NCBI RefSeq assembly: GCF_002179965.1
Contig: NZ_NGUQ01000018.1
Location: 434,001 to 498,000 of the forward strand
DNA from: Pandoraea sp. PE-S2T-3
Lineage (GTDB): Bacteria; Pseudomonadota; Gammaproteobacteria; Burkholderiales; Burkholderiaceae
DNA length: 64,000 nucleotides
Reading direction: 5' to 3'
In this document: piece after piece, positions 1-9,000 of the stretch
How positions within the stretch are numbered: the stretch's first letter is position 1
Layout of the letters: each line of letters begins with the position of its first letter
Program-made: the position numbers and the translations under genes
The notes under the pieces: model-generated
Seen by the model: the letters and a program-made list of their open reading frames with translations, nothing else
Database searches by the model: none
What the model was told of the DNA's origin: nothing

Positions 1-163
1 ACCACGGCGCGTGACGTCCGAGTACCGTGAAATCGAGCGACAAGGTGAGCTCGCCCGGCGGCTTGTTCTGCGCGTGCGCGCTGCCCCACGACCCCGCCAT
101 CCAACCCGCTGTCGCGGCCCCGATCGCCTGTACTACCTGCCGACGCTTGCTGTTCATTGCCAT
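1..163 (-). CDS. ABC transporter substrate-binding protein, N-terminal part (runs off window)
   Basis: Only the first 54 codons are present; the gene leaves the window at base 1. The start ATG follows GGGAG at 8 bases; a second ATG two codons on is possible. The N-terminus has a basic SKRR stretch, a hydrophobic segment and a cleavage-like AHAQ at about residue 32, so it is a signal peptide, possibly Tat-like but without a full RRxFLK motif. The mature start, LTLSLDF then LGRHAPW, resembles NMT1/THI5 or SsuA-type periplasmic binding proteins for pyrimidine precursors, nitrate or sulfonates. Substrate is unknown. It is divergent from the GntR regulator at 725, which may control it. Confidence 0.6.
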   Translation of the reverse strand, partial: MAMNSKRRQVVQAIGAATAGWMAGSWGSAHAQNKPPGELTLSLDFTVLGRHAPW

Positions 164-724
164 TACCCGACTCCCAAGGAGATACCAGCCGATGACACTT
201 GCACGCCAATGCTCACGCCCCGCTGCGGGTAGGAACTACACCCTTCACACTTCCCAGAAAAGCAGTTGTGTGCGCTTGCGGGTCGTAATATAGTGTGTGA
301 AATGTTGTGTGATATGTTACAGAATTGCAACCGGAAAATTATTCATGTCGAGGTTTCTGGGTCGTGAAGCGATGTCGACGCGGCTTCTGAACATTGGCGG
401 CGTGGTTCGGTGCGCGCTGCATCAGTCGATGCGTCAGACGGTACGCCGGGCGTTGCGGTTATGCCGTCGCGCGGCAGTCGGACTGCTGACGCGGCGCCTC
501 ATGGCGGCTGGTGTGTGCGGCGCGTCGCTGGCCGCATGTCGACAGCGGCAGACGCGAGATGGCGCTGCGATAGAATGCGCGCAGCCTGTCGTGGCCGATG
601 CAATCGCCACCTGGCGCGACGTACGCCGCTCGGTTGCCCTCGCGCAACTGGCCATTTGCCTGACCCCGAAGTGGCATCGCCGCGCTTGCCTGCCCCGCAG
701 GCGTCATCCCGTTGGAAAGAATCG
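164..724. other. Intergenic region between divergent substrate-binding protein and GntR genes
   Basis: About 560 bases with no convincing gene. Open frames exist on both strands, but they have weak starts, Arg/Cys-rich translations and no recognisable domain. An AT-rich stretch at about 285-345 stands out from GC-rich flanks and is the likely promoter/operator zone; it holds the 12-base tandem repeat listed separately. The GntR gene would then have a leader of roughly 400 bases unless it has a nearer promoter. Confidence 0.5.
294..317. repeat. Two tandem 12-base units, possible operator
   Basis: TGTGTGAAATGT is followed directly by TGTGTGATATGT, one mismatch in 12, inside the AT-rich part of the divergent intergenic region. 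Directly repeated sites spaced about one helical turn apart are a common regulator-binding layout. Which protein binds is not known; the adjacent GntR regulator is the obvious candidate, although GntR/FCD operators are more often inverted repeats. Confidence 0.45.
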
Positions 725-1471
725 ATGAAAAGCTTTAAAGAGATGCCCGCCACGGCCAGCGCCGCACAACCGATCCGCACGTCACACGCCGCGCCCTCAC
801 GCGACGCCAACGGCAACACGTCGACACGTATCCGCAAGGGGCCGTCGCTTGCCGAACAAGCTTACGACGAGATCAAGCGCCGCATTCTGTCGCTCGAATT
901 CGGTCCCGGTCAGTTGTTCAACGAGTTGATGATTTGTGAGCTCATCGGCTTCAGCCGCTCACCGGTGCATCACGCGATTCAACGTCTCAAGCTCGAAGGC
1001 CTGATCGACATCATTCCGCGTAAGGGTTTGCAGATTCGCCGCGAGTCGATGGACGAGATTCTCGATCTGCTCGAAGCGCGATGGGCCGTGGAAGCCAACG
1101 TGGCAGCACTGGCTGCACAACGTCGCACTGACGAGCAACTGGTTCGCATGCGCGCGCTGCTGGCGGCGTCGAGCGAATTGAATCGCGACGACGATCGCGA
1201 CCGCTTCATGCAGATCGATCACGACTTTCATGCCGTGATTGCCGAGGCGGCAGGCAACAGCGCACTGACCGACATCATGCGCTCGCTGCACGAGCGCTCC
1301 GCACGGCTCTGGAAGCTGCGGGTGCTGGCGCCCGGCGACCTTCCGCACACGCAGGACGAGCACCACGCCGTGCTCGACGCGATTGAAGCGCGCGATAGTG
1401 TGGCGGCGTCCAATGCGATGGCCGCGCATCTGGCGTCGCTGCGACGCCGGCGTGTCGCGCCCGCAGGCTGA
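725..1471 (+). CDS. GntR family transcriptional regulator (FCD subfamily)
   Basis: A 248-residue DNA-binding regulator. An N-terminal winged helix (about residues 40-105; LAEQAYDEIKRRILSLEF, then the recognition region GFSRSPVHHAIQRLKLEGL) is followed by an all-helical FCD effector domain with HDFHAVIAEAAGN and a late DEHHAVLDAIEARD motif holding likely metal-binding histidines. The ATG at 725 follows TTGGAAAGA. The frame is open further upstream, but that translation is not regulator-like. Family members respond to small organic acids. The divergent substrate-binding protein is the likely target (inference). Confidence 0.85.
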   Translation: MKSFKEMPATASAAQPIRTSHAAPSRDANGNTSTRIRKGPSLAEQAYDEIKRRILSLEFGPGQLFNELMICELIGFSRSPVHHAIQRLKLEGLIDIIPRKGLQIRRESMDEILDLLEARWAVEANVAALAAQRRTDEQLVRMRALLAASSELNRDDDRDRFMQIDHDFHAVIAEAAGNSALTDIMRSLHERSARLWKLRVLAPGDLPHTQDEHHAVLDAIEARDSVAASNAMAAHLASLRRRRVAPAG

Positions 1472-1479
1472 TTACCCAG

Positions 1480-2433
1480 TTACTGCCCGTCGCTTTCGAT
1501 GCCCGCAACGGCGTCGCCTAACGAGCGATTCGCCGCACTGCGCAGGCAATCCAGCGCGGCCACCACGGCCGCGCGGTTTGCACCGTCGTCGCGCCAGTAC
1601 ATCGAAATGGCGCCGAAGCCTGCGAGTCGCAGCGGCACGATGCGCAATGCGCCCAGTGCCTGCAAGCGGCTCGCCGTGCGATGCGACGCCAGCCCGATCA
1701 TGTCGCTATTGTTGAGCAGCGTGAGGTTGAGGATGGTGGAATTCGATTCGACCGTATCGCTCGGCAACGGGTAGCCCGCCTCAGCAAGCGCCGCTTCCAA
1801 TGCGTTACGAATCGGGGTGCCGCGCGGCCAGACTACCCAGCGATAGCGCTGCATGTCGGGCCAATCCACCTGATCGAGCGAAAACACCGGATGCCGGGCA
1901 CGCGCGACAAAGTGCAGCGGCTCAAGATAGAGCGCTTCCGCGCGCACGCTGCGATCCTGCAATTCCGGCGCCGAACGTCCCACCACGATGTCGATTTCGC
2001 TGTGCGCGAGCTGGTTCATCAACCGGTCCATCGTGTTTTCAATCACGCGCGCCTGCACGCGCGGCATGCGCTGCAACAGCAGTAGCACTGCCAGCGGCAC
2101 CGTATCCGCCGACGATGCGCCCGACGTCCCGATCGCCACCAGCCCGCTGCCGCCCTCGCGCATCGCGTCGAGATCGTCGCGTGCGGTGTCGAGCTGTGCC
2201 TCGATGCGGCGCGCGTGTTCGATCAGGGCTTCCCCGTAGGCCGTCGGCCGCAAGCCGCGCGCCTGACGCTCGAACAGCGGCAGGCCGATATCGTCTTCCA
2301 GATCTTTCAGCCACTTCGACAGGCCGGGCTGCGTGGTGTTGAGCAACGCCGCCGACTGGCTCATGTTGCCGGTCTCCGCGAGGGTCAGCAGCATCTGCAA
2401 GTTGCGCAGACGCAAGCGGTGGGTCCAATCCAT
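1480..2433 (-). CDS. LysR family regulator of the gentisate operon
   Basis: A 317-residue LysR-type regulator with the winged helix in the first 65 residues (LRNLQMLLTLAETGNMSQSA, then TTQPGLSKWLKDLEDDIG) and a substrate-binding-like effector domain. The chosen ATG has CGGAGA 8 bases upstream; an in-frame start 11 codons earlier lacks support. It is divergent from the gentisate dioxygenase gene and shares a 193-base promoter region with a perfect LysR-box palindrome. This indicates a local activator of 3-hydroxybenzoate/gentisate degradation (inference from position). Confidence 0.88.
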   Translation of the reverse strand: MDWTHRLRLRNLQMLLTLAETGNMSQSAALLNTTQPGLSKWLKDLEDDIGLPLFERQARGLRPTAYGEALIEHARRIEAQLDTARDDLDAMREGGSGLVAIGTSGASSADTVPLAVLLLLQRMPRVQARVIENTMDRLMNQLAHSEIDIVVGRSAPELQDRSVRAEALYLEPLHFVARARHPVFSLDQVDWPDMQRYRWVVWPRGTPIRNALEAALAEAGYPLPSDTVESNSTILNLTLLNNSDMIGLASHRTASRLQALGALRIVPLRLAGFGAISMYWRDDGANRAAVVAALDCLRSAANRSLGDAVAGIESDGQ

Positions 2434-2488
2434 GCGCAGTCTCCGGGCACACGTCGGTGCCTTCAATTCGATTCAAACACCGTCCGAG

Positions 2489-2508
2489 CCATACGATTTT
2501 TCGTATGG
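2489..2508. promoter_or_regulatory. LysR-box palindrome upstream of the gentisate operon
   Basis: CCATACGA-TTTT-TCGTATGG is a perfect 8-4-8 inverted repeat containing the ATAC...GTAT core of LysR-type sites. Its centre is about 64 bases before the start point predicted from the -10 at 2550, the classic location for the LysR recognition site. Confidence 0.75.
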
Positions 2509-2526
2509 ATCCGATGATTTTTTCAT

Positions 2527-2555
2527 TTCAGAAGTTATGTCTGGCCGAGTATAAC
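2527..2555 (+). promoter_or_regulatory. Predicted promoter of the gentisate operon
   Basis: A -10 element TATAAC (2550-2555) sits 17 bases after a poor -35, TTCAGA (2527-2532). A weak -35 fits an activator-dependent promoter. The leader to the dioxygenase ATG would be about 65 bases. Confidence 0.5.
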
Positions 2556-2626
2556 GCTATCCATAGACCGACCGGGGCCCCATCCAGCGGGGCCGCCGGG
2601 CCAAAAACACCGATATGGAGACACGC

Positions 2627-3664
2627 ATGTCCGAACGCGCCCCCTGCGCCGAGCGCGCTGCCTATTACGAGCACATTGGCCGCAACCACATGGCCCCGCT
2701 GTGGGAATCGCTGCACAGTCTCGTGCCGCCCCAGCCGCGCCCGCGTGTGGTGCCCGCCATCTGGAAATACAACGAAGTGCGCCCGCTGGTGATGGAAGCC
2801 GGCCGCATGATCAGCGCCGAGGAAGCCGTGCGCCGTGTGCTGATTCTGCAAAATCCGGGCACGCCGGGCTCATCAAGCATTACCGGCTCGCTGTACGCCG
2901 GGTTGCAGTTGATTCTGCCGGGCGAGATCGCCCCGAGCCACCGTCACACGCAATCGGCGCTGCGCTTCATCGTGGAAGGCCGTGGCGCGTGGACCGCCGT
3001 GAATGGCGAGCGCACCACCATGCATCCGGGCGATTTCATCATCACGCCCTCGTGGACGTGGCACGACCACGGCAATCCGTCCGATGGCGAGCCGGTGGTC
3101 TGGCTCGACGGGCTCGATATTCCGCTGGTGCAGTATTTCGACGCCGGCTTTGCAGAGAACTACCCCGAGTCGCAGCAGCCGGTGCAACGCCCCGAGGGCG
3201 ACAGCTTCGCGCGCTACGGCTTCAACATGCTGCCCGTGCGCCACAAGGTGAGCGACCCGACGTCGCCGATTTTCAGCTATCCGTACGCCCGCTCGCGCGA
3301 AGCGCTGGACACGCTGTATCGCAATGGCGAACTCGATCCGTGGGACGGCATCAAGCTGCGCTACGTCAATCCGGCCACAGGTGGCTGGCCGATGCCGACC
3401 ATGGCGACGTTCATGCAATACCTGCCGGCCGGCTTCCAAGGCAAGACCTACCGCAGCACCGACGCCACCGTGTTCTCGGTGGTCGAAGGGCGCGGCACGG
3501 TGCGCATTGGCGACGAGCAGTTCCAGTTCGAACCGCGCGATCACTTTGTCGTGCCGTCGTGGGCGCCGGTGCAGCTCGCCGCGCTGGAAGACGCCGTGCT
3601 GTTCAGCTATTCGGACCGCCCGGTGCTCACCGCGCTGAATCTGCTGCGCGAATCACGCACCTGA
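2627..3664 (+). CDS. gtdA: Gentisate 1,2-dioxygenase
   Basis: A bicupin, iron(II)-dependent ring-cleavage enzyme of 345 residues that opens gentisate between C1 and C2 to maleylpyruvate in the cytosol. The first cupin carries the metal-site pattern HRH (His105, His107) and WTWHDHGN (His146), with the family block [23 protein letters not shown] second, degenerate cupin follows (about residues 260-330). The ATG at 2627 follows GGAGACACGC; an ATG 12 bases earlier overlaps that SD and is less likely. It is the first gene of a five-gene operon with the hydrolase, isomerase, hydroxylase and transporter of the same pathway. Confidence 0.95.
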   Translation: MSERAPCAERAAYYEHIGRNHMAPLWESLHSLVPPQPRPRVVPAIWKYNEVRPLVMEAGRMISAEEAVRRVLILQNPGTPGSSSITGSLYAGLQLILPGEIAPSHRHTQSALRFIVEGRGAWTAVNGERTTMHPGDFIITPSWTWHDHGNPSDGEPVVWLDGLDIPLVQYFDAGFAENYPESQQPVQRPEGDSFARYGFNMLPVRHKVSDPTSPIFSYPYARSREALDTLYRNGELDPWDGIKLRYVNPATGGWPMPTMATFMQYLPAGFQGKTYRSTDATVFSVVEGRGTVRIGDEQFQFEPRDHFVVPSWAPVQLAALEDAVLFSYSDRPVLTALNLLRESRT

Positions 3665-3714
3665 TCGCCGCACACGACCCCACAATTTTTCATTTCTTCG
3701 TCGAGTCAAACACT

Positions 3715-4413
3715 ATGTCTTTCGTCTTCGCTCCGCCTGCCACTGTCGTCGTCCCCGTTGCCGGCAGCAACGATCAATTTGCCGTACGCCGCGTGTATTG
3801 CGTGGGCCGCAACTACGCCGCCCATGCGCGTGAAATGGGCTTCGATCCGGACCGCGAACCGCCGTTCTTCTTCTGCAAGCCGGCCGACGCCGTGCTGCCG
3901 GTCGCCTACGGTGAAACGTTGGAAGTGAAGTACCCGGCGCAGACGAGCAACTATCACTACGAAGCCGAACTCGTTGCGGTCATCGGCAAGGCGGGTTCCG
4001 ACATTCCGCTCGAACAAGCGCTGGAACACGTATGGGGCTACGCCGTCGGTTTGGACATGACGCGCCGCGATCTGCAAATGAAAATGCGCGAGATGGGCCG
4101 TCCGTGGGAAATCGGCAAGGCGTTCGACGCGTCGGCACCGATCGGCCCGATTCATCCGGTGTCGAGCGTGGGTCACATCGCGAAGGCCGCGATTTCGTTG
4201 ACCGTCGACGGCGTGCAAAAGCAAAAGAGCGACATCACCCACCTGATCTGGTCGGTGGCGGAAACCGTGTCGTATCTGTCGCAGTTCTTCCGCCTCGAAC
4301 CGGGCGACCTGATCTACACCGGCACGCCCGAAGGCGTGGGTCCGGTCAAGGCAGGCGAGACGATGGTCACGGCCGTCGAAGGTCTGGGCGAGATCACCGT
4401 GCGCGTGGTCTGA
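3715..4413 (+). CDS. Fumarylpyruvate hydrolase (FAH family)
   Basis: A 232-residue fumarylacetoacetase-fold hydrolase. Sequence blocks RVYCVGRNYAAHAREMG near the N-terminus, the metal-binding pattern NYHYEAELVAVIGK, and GDLIYTGTPEGVGP near the C-terminus are those of fumarylpyruvate hydrolases (NagK-like), which split fumarylpyruvate to fumarate and pyruvate. The start ATG is 51 bases after gtdA; no strong SD is visible. It lies directly between the dioxygenase and isomerase genes, so the gentisate role is well supported over other FAH substrates. Confidence 0.92.
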   Translation: MSFVFAPPATVVVPVAGSNDQFAVRRVYCVGRNYAAHAREMGFDPDREPPFFFCKPADAVLPVAYGETLEVKYPAQTSNYHYEAELVAVIGKAGSDIPLEQALEHVWGYAVGLDMTRRDLQMKMREMGRPWEIGKAFDASAPIGPIHPVSSVGHIAKAAISLTVDGVQKQKSDITHLIWSVAETVSYLSQFFRLEPGDLIYTGTPEGVGPVKAGETMVTAVEGLGEITVRVV

Positions 4414-4420
4414 GGCAATT

Positions 4421-5068
4421 ATGGTCATGCAGCTCTACAGCTTCTTCAATAGCTCGACGTCCTATCGCGTGCGCATTGCGCTGGCGCTCAAGGGTCTCGC
4501 GTTCGACACCATCGGCGTGAACATTCGCGTCGGCGAGCATCGCGCTGAGGCCTATGTCGACGAGGTCAATCCGTCGGCCGTGGTACCCGCGATTGTCGAT
4601 GGCGACTTCTCGCTCGGCCAGTCGCTCGCGATTCTCGATTACCTCGACGCGAAGTACCCCACGCCGCGCCTGTTGCCGCAAGACATGGAAGCGCGTGCCC
4701 GGGTGCTGGAACTGGCCGCGCTGATCAGTTGCGACATTCACCCGGTCAACAACCTGCGGATTCTGAAGTATCTGCAAGGCACGCTCGGCCTGACCGCTGC
4801 GCAAAAGGACGCGTGGTATCAGCACTGGATCGCCGAAGGCATGGCCGGCGTGGAGCGTCTGCTGATGAAGCACGGCCACGGCCCGTGGTGTTTCGGTGAA
4901 GCACCGACGCTGGCCGATGTGTGCCTGATCCCGCAGATCGCGAATGCCCGGCGCATGGGGTGCGATTTATCGGCGTATCCGCGCGCGTTGGCCGTGTTCG
5001 AGCACGCCGCAGCCCACCCCGCCTTCGTGGCGGCAGCGCCGGACAAGCAGCCAGATTTCACGGCGTGA
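4421..5068 (+). CDS. maiA: Maleylpyruvate/maleylacetoacetate isomerase (zeta-class GST)
   Basis: A 215-residue GST-fold protein. The N-terminal SSTSYRVRIALALKGL is the zeta-class motif (usually SSCS), with the active Ser/Thr region at residues 8-11, and a typical thioredoxin-fold plus all-helical C-terminal domain (VCLIPQIANARRMG near residue 170). It isomerises maleylpyruvate to fumarylpyruvate using glutathione, linking gtdA to the hydrolase. The ATG lies 7 bases after the hydrolase stop, whose TGAGG forms the SD, so the two are probably translationally coupled. A second ATG two codons in is possible. Confidence 0.92.
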   Translation: MVMQLYSFFNSSTSYRVRIALALKGLAFDTIGVNIRVGEHRAEAYVDEVNPSAVVPAIVDGDFSLGQSLAILDYLDAKYPTPRLLPQDMEARARVLELAALISCDIHPVNNLRILKYLQGTLGLTAAQKDAWYQHWIAEGMAGVERLLMKHGHGPWCFGEAPTLADVCLIPQIANARRMGCDLSAYPRALAVFEHAAAHPAFVAAAPDKQPDFTA

Positions 5069-5123
5069 GATCGACGGCCGGGAAAGAAAGCAGTAGCGCC
5101 AGAAGAGGCAGCAGGAGACAACC

Positions 5124-6341
5124 ATGACACAACCCCATCAACCGAAAGCGCTCGTCGTCGGCGGCGGCATCGGCGGTCTGGCCGCCGCGCTCGCCCTCGC
5201 GAATCAGGGCGTACGCATTGAACTGCTTGAGCAGGCCGAGACCATCGGCGAGATTGGCGCAGGCATTCAGCTTGCGGCCAACGCCTTCGCCGCGCTCGAC
5301 GCGCTGGGTGTCGGCGAGGCCGCACGCGACCGGTCGGTCTTCACCGATCACATCACGTTGCGCGACGCCATCGACCGCAGCGTGATTGCCGAAGTCGACG
5401 TAGGCGCACCGTATCGCGAGCGCTTCGGCAACCCGTATGCGGTGATTCACCGCGCCGACATCCATCTGTCGATTCTGGAAGCCGTGCAACGCAATCCGCT
5501 GATTCAGTTCAAGACGGCCACCCGCGTCGTCTCGCTGGAGCAGGACGACAGCGGCGTCACCGTGATCGATCAGCATGGCGAGCGGCACACGGCCGATGCC
5601 GTGATCGGTTGCGACGGCGTGAAGTCTGCCGTGCGCGATGCGCTCATCGGTGACGAGCCGCGTGTGACCGGGCACGTGGTGTATCGCGCCGTAGTCGACG
5701 TCGAGAACATGCCGAAGGATTTGCAGGTCAACGCGCCGGTGGTGTGGGCAGGCCCGCATTGCCATCTGGTGCATTACCCGTTGCGCGGCGGCAAGCAATA
5801 CAACCTCGTGGTGACGTTTCACAGCCGCGAGCAGGAAGTTTGGGGCGTGCGCGACGGCAGCAAGGAAGAAGTGCTGTCGTACTTCGACGGCATCGACCCG
5901 CTGCCGCACCAGATGCTCGATCGCCCGACCTCGTGGCGCCGTTGGGCGACAGCCGATCGTGACCCGGTGGAGCAATGGAGCTTTGGCCGCGCCACCATTC
6001 TCGGTGATGCCGCGCATCCGATGACGCAATACATCGCGCAGGGCGCCTGTCAGGCACTGGAAGACGCGGTCACGCTGGGCGCCGCATACGTCGCGGCCAA
6101 GGGCGACTTCGTCGACGCCTTCCGCCGCTATGAATACGCGCGCATTCCGCGCACGGCACGCGTGCTGTACGGCGCTCGCGACATGGGCCGCGTGTATCAC
6201 GCCAAGGGTGTGGATCGCTGGGTGCGCAATTCGCTCTGGCAGGGTCGCACACAGCCGCAGTTCTACGACGCGCTGCAATGGCTGCACGGCTGGCGCGCGG
6301 AGAACTGCCTGTCGCAAACCCCGTGGTTGCGCAACGCATAA
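5124..6341 (+). CDS. 3-hydroxybenzoate 6-monooxygenase (FAD-dependent)
   Basis: A 405-residue class A flavoprotein hydroxylase. The FAD-binding GGGIGG is at residues 13-18, the DG-type motif in IGCDGVKSAVRDAL, and the second FAD motif GDAAHPMTQYIAQGACQAL starts at residue 294. This QYIAQGACQALEDA block is characteristic of the 3-hydroxybenzoate 6-hydroxylase/salicylate hydroxylase group. With gentisate dioxygenase in the operon, para-hydroxylation of 3-hydroxybenzoate to gentisate is the best assignment. Salicylate 5-hydroxylation normally uses a multicomponent enzyme. The ATG follows a GGAG about 8 bases upstream. Confidence 0.9.
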   Translation: MTQPHQPKALVVGGGIGGLAAALALANQGVRIELLEQAETIGEIGAGIQLAANAFAALDALGVGEAARDRSVFTDHITLRDAIDRSVIAEVDVGAPYRERFGNPYAVIHRADIHLSILEAVQRNPLIQFKTATRVVSLEQDDSGVTVIDQHGERHTADAVIGCDGVKSAVRDALIGDEPRVTGHVVYRAVVDVENMPKDLQVNAPVVWAGPHCHLVHYPLRGGKQYNLVVTFHSREQEVWGVRDGSKEEVLSYFDGIDPLPHQMLDRPTSWRRWATADRDPVEQWSFGRATILGDAAHPMTQYIAQGACQALEDAVTLGAAYVAAKGDFVDAFRRYEYARIPRTARVLYGARDMGRVYHAKGVDRWVRNSLWQGRTQPQFYDALQWLHGWRAENCLSQTPWLRNA

Positions 6342-6441
6342 CAGCAGTGGCATTGCCGTTCAGATAACAAAAACAACGCAATGCATTCGCGTACGCGGCA
6401 GTCATGCCGCGACGCTTCTGGCACCTTCGAGGAGACAACCT

Positions 6442-7785
6442 ATGCCAGTGAGTCCCATCAACGTTACGGCGTTCATCGACCGGCATCGTATTTCGCCGTT
6501 TCAGGTGATGATCGTCGTGCTGTGTTTTCTGATCGTCGCCATCGACGGTTTCGACACGGCCGCCATCGGCTTTATCGCTCCAGCCATTCGTGCCGAGTGG
6601 TCGCTCACGCCCGCGCATCTCGCACCGCTCTTCGGTGCGGGTCTGGCCGGCCTGATGGCGGGTGCGTTCCTGTTCGGACCGCTTGCCGACAAGTTCGGCC
6701 GCAAGTCGATCCTCATTTTCTCGGTCGTTTTTTTCGGACTGGCGAGTCTGGCCTCGGCATGGTCGATGGAATTGTGGCAACTGATTGCGCTGCGTTTTCT
6801 GACCGGGCTCGGCTTGGGCGGTGCAATGCCCAATGCGATCACGCTGACCTCGGAGTACTGCCCGGAGTCGCGCCGGTCGTTTCTCGTGACCACGATGTTC
6901 TGCGGCTTCACGCTGGGCTCGGCGTTCGGTGGACTGGCATCTGCCGGGCTCATCGAGGTGTTCGGCTGGCGCTCGGTGCTGATTGTCGGCGGTGTGATGC
7001 CGCTCGTGCTCGGTGCCGTTCTGGTGCGTGCGTTGCCGGAATCGGTGCGATACCTCGTGATGGCCGGCAAGGCACCGGCGCGTATTGCGGCGTCGCTGCA
7101 ACGGATCGCCCCGAATGAAGACCTGCGCGGCGCAACGTTCAACATCGCGACCAAGCCGTCGACCACGTCGCCCGTGAGGCATCTGTTTAAACCGGCGCTG
7201 CTACGCGGCACGCTGCTGTTCTGGCTCACTTTCTTCATGAGCCTGCTGGTGATTTATCTGCTCTCGAGCTGGCTGCCCACGCTGCTACGCACTAACGGCC
7301 TGACGCTGCGCAATGCCGCGATCGTCACCGCCATGTTTCAGGTCGGCGGCACGCTCGGGGCGATTGTGCTCGGCTGGCTGATGGACCGTTTCAATCCGCA
7401 CTACGTGCTCGCGGCAGCTTATGCGCTGGCCGGTGTCTGTGTCGCTGCCGTCGGCCCGCTCGCCAGTTCGCCGGTGCTCGCGTCGGTGGCCGTGTTTTGG
7501 GCAGGGTTCTGCGTGTCGGGCGGGCAAGTCGGTGCCAATGCGCTGTCGGCCGAGTTCTATCCGACCGACTGCCGTGCGACCGGGGTGAGCTGGGCCAACG
7601 GCGTGGGCCGTCTCGGGTCGGTGGTCGGGTCGGTCGGCGGTGCGTCGATGCTTGCCATGGGCTGGTCGATGCCGGCACTGTTCGCCGCTATCGGTGTGCC
7701 GGCCGTGCTGGCCGGTGCGACCATGCTGACGCTGGGACGTTTGCGTCATCGCGAAGCGACGATGGCGTTGGAGGCAACGGCTTGA
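6442..7785 (+). CDS. Aromatic acid MFS transporter (AAHS family)
   Basis: A 447-residue inner-membrane proton symporter with about 12 membrane helices. Family marks are DGFDTAAIGFIAPAI in helix 1, the loop 2-3 motif GPLADKFGRKSI, and RFLTGLGLGGAMPNAITLTSEY in helix 4. The ATG follows GAGGAGACAACCT. As last gene of the gentisate operon it probably imports 3-hydroxybenzoate or gentisate. It closely resembles in layout the second AAHS transporter of this window at 18446-19786. Confidence 0.9.
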   Translation: MPVSPINVTAFIDRHRISPFQVMIVVLCFLIVAIDGFDTAAIGFIAPAIRAEWSLTPAHLAPLFGAGLAGLMAGAFLFGPLADKFGRKSILIFSVVFFGLASLASAWSMELWQLIALRFLTGLGLGGAMPNAITLTSEYCPESRRSFLVTTMFCGFTLGSAFGGLASAGLIEVFGWRSVLIVGGVMPLVLGAVLVRALPESVRYLVMAGKAPARIAASLQRIAPNEDLRGATFNIATKPSTTSPVRHLFKPALLRGTLLFWLTFFMSLLVIYLLSSWLPTLLRTNGLTLRNAAIVTAMFQVGGTLGAIVLGWLMDRFNPHYVLAAAYALAGVCVAAVGPLASSPVLASVAVFWAGFCVSGGQVGANALSAEFYPTDCRATGVSWANGVGRLGSVVGSVGGASMLAMGWSMPALFAAIGVPAVLAGATMLTLGRLRHREATMALEATA

Positions 7786-7868
7786 GGGACGCGGTCAGTT
7801 CACGTGATTTTTGCTCGTCGTTTCGTCAGACGTAACGCCGTTGATGATGTGACGTAATGCCATGCGAT

Positions 7869-7902
7869 GCGGGCGCCTTTCGCTTCATGCGAAGGCGCCC
7901 GC
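7869..7902 (+). terminator. Hairpin after the gentisate operon, probable terminator
   Basis: GCGGGCGCCTTTCGC pairs with GCGAAGGCGCCCGC (one bulged T) across a 5-base loop. A second small hairpin, GCAGGC...GCCTGC, follows at 7901-7920. There is no U-run, so it may instead protect the 3' end or need Rho. Confidence 0.5.
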
Positions 7903-8020
7903 AGGCATTTGGGGCCTGCCTCTCGTCGACACAAAGAAATTGCGTTGCTGCATTGCGCAAGACATCGCAGATAGGAATACAGTATCGGCTGTCATTCCAC
8001 CCTGTCGCCGGAGATTGAAG

Positions 8021-8962
8021 GTGTCGCTGCCCCCACTGCTGGTCATTATCCCGATGCATCCCGAGCAGTTGTCCGAACTGCAAACCCATTTCGATGTGAT
8101 CTATCGCCCGAGCCATCACGCCACGCCGGAAGGCTGGGGTGACGAAGGCGCGCGCGCACGCTTCGTGCTGACCAATGGCTCACGCGGCATAAGCGCCGCC
8201 GAGCTGACGCATCTGCCGAAGGTCGAGTTGGTCAGTGCGTTGGGCGCTGGCTACGAAAACCTCGATCTCGACGCGTTGCATGCGCGCAAGATCGTTGCCG
8301 TGAACGGTGCCGGGGCCAATGCGCCGACCGTGGCCGATCAGGGATTTGCGCTGCTGCTGGCCGCCGTGCGCCGCATTCCCGAATACGACGCCGCATGCCG
8401 TAAGGGCGTGTGGCGCGACGCGTTGCCGATGCAACCGGGCGTGTCGGGTAAGAAGTTGGGGATCGTGGGGCTGGGTGCGGTGGGCAAGCAGTTTGCCAAA
8501 CGCGGCGAAGGCTTCGACATGCAGATCGGCTATCGCAATCGCAAACAGCGCGACGACGTGCCTGCGCACTATCAATATTTCGATAGCGTAGTCGCGCTGG
8601 CCGAATGGGCCGACTACCTGGTCGTGACGGCACCGGGCGGCGCGGAAACGCTGCACATGGTGAATGCCGAGGTGTTGCGCGCGCTGGGCGAGCACGGCTT
8701 TCTCGTCAATCTCGGTAGAGGCAGCGCGGTGGATACGGCCGCACTCGCCGATGCCCTGCGCAACGGCACGATTGCCGGTGCCGGGCTGGATGTGTACGAG
8801 GGCGAACCGTCACCGCCGAAGGCACTCATCGACTTGCAGAACATCGTGCTGAGCCCGCACGTCGCCGGCCGGTCGCCGGAAGCCGAAGCCGCCACGATCG
8901 CCATGTTCATCGAGAACACGCGTCGCTATCAGGCGGGCGAAGCGGTGTTGACGCCGCTGTAA
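8021..8962 (+). CDS. D-isomer-specific 2-hydroxyacid dehydrogenase
   Basis: A 313-residue NAD(P)-dependent oxidoreductase of the D-2-hydroxyacid dehydrogenase family (glyoxylate/hydroxypyruvate reductase type). It has a nucleotide-binding GLGAVG at residues 150-155, a catalytic-Arg region LVNLGRGSAVD, DVYEGEP with the catalytic Glu, and LSPHVAGRS with the active-site His. I prefer the GTG at 8021 (GGAG 7 bases upstream) over the ORF's earlier starts, whose translation is not family-like. It stands alone behind a hairpin, so its substrate cannot be inferred from neighbours. Confidence 0.85.
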   Translation: MSLPPLLVIIPMHPEQLSELQTHFDVIYRPSHHATPEGWGDEGARARFVLTNGSRGISAAELTHLPKVELVSALGAGYENLDLDALHARKIVAVNGAGANAPTVADQGFALLLAAVRRIPEYDAACRKGVWRDALPMQPGVSGKKLGIVGLGAVGKQFAKRGEGFDMQIGYRNRKQRDDVPAHYQYFDSVVALAEWADYLVVTAPGGAETLHMVNAEVLRALGEHGFLVNLGRGSAVDTAALADALRNGTIAGAGLDVYEGEPSPPKALIDLQNIVLSPHVAGRSPEAEAATIAMFIENTRRYQAGEAVLTPL

Positions 8963-9000
8963 ATTGGGTGAGTCGCCTCGGATCTCATCTTTCGTCAATC

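Noticed and set aside
297-728. 143-codon frame before the GntR gene
   Set aside because: No SD, Arg/Cys-rich, no domain; treated as intergenic.
7901-7920. Second hairpin GCAGGC/GCCTGC as independent terminator
   Set aside because: Short 6-base stem without U-run; kept only as a note beside the main hairpin.
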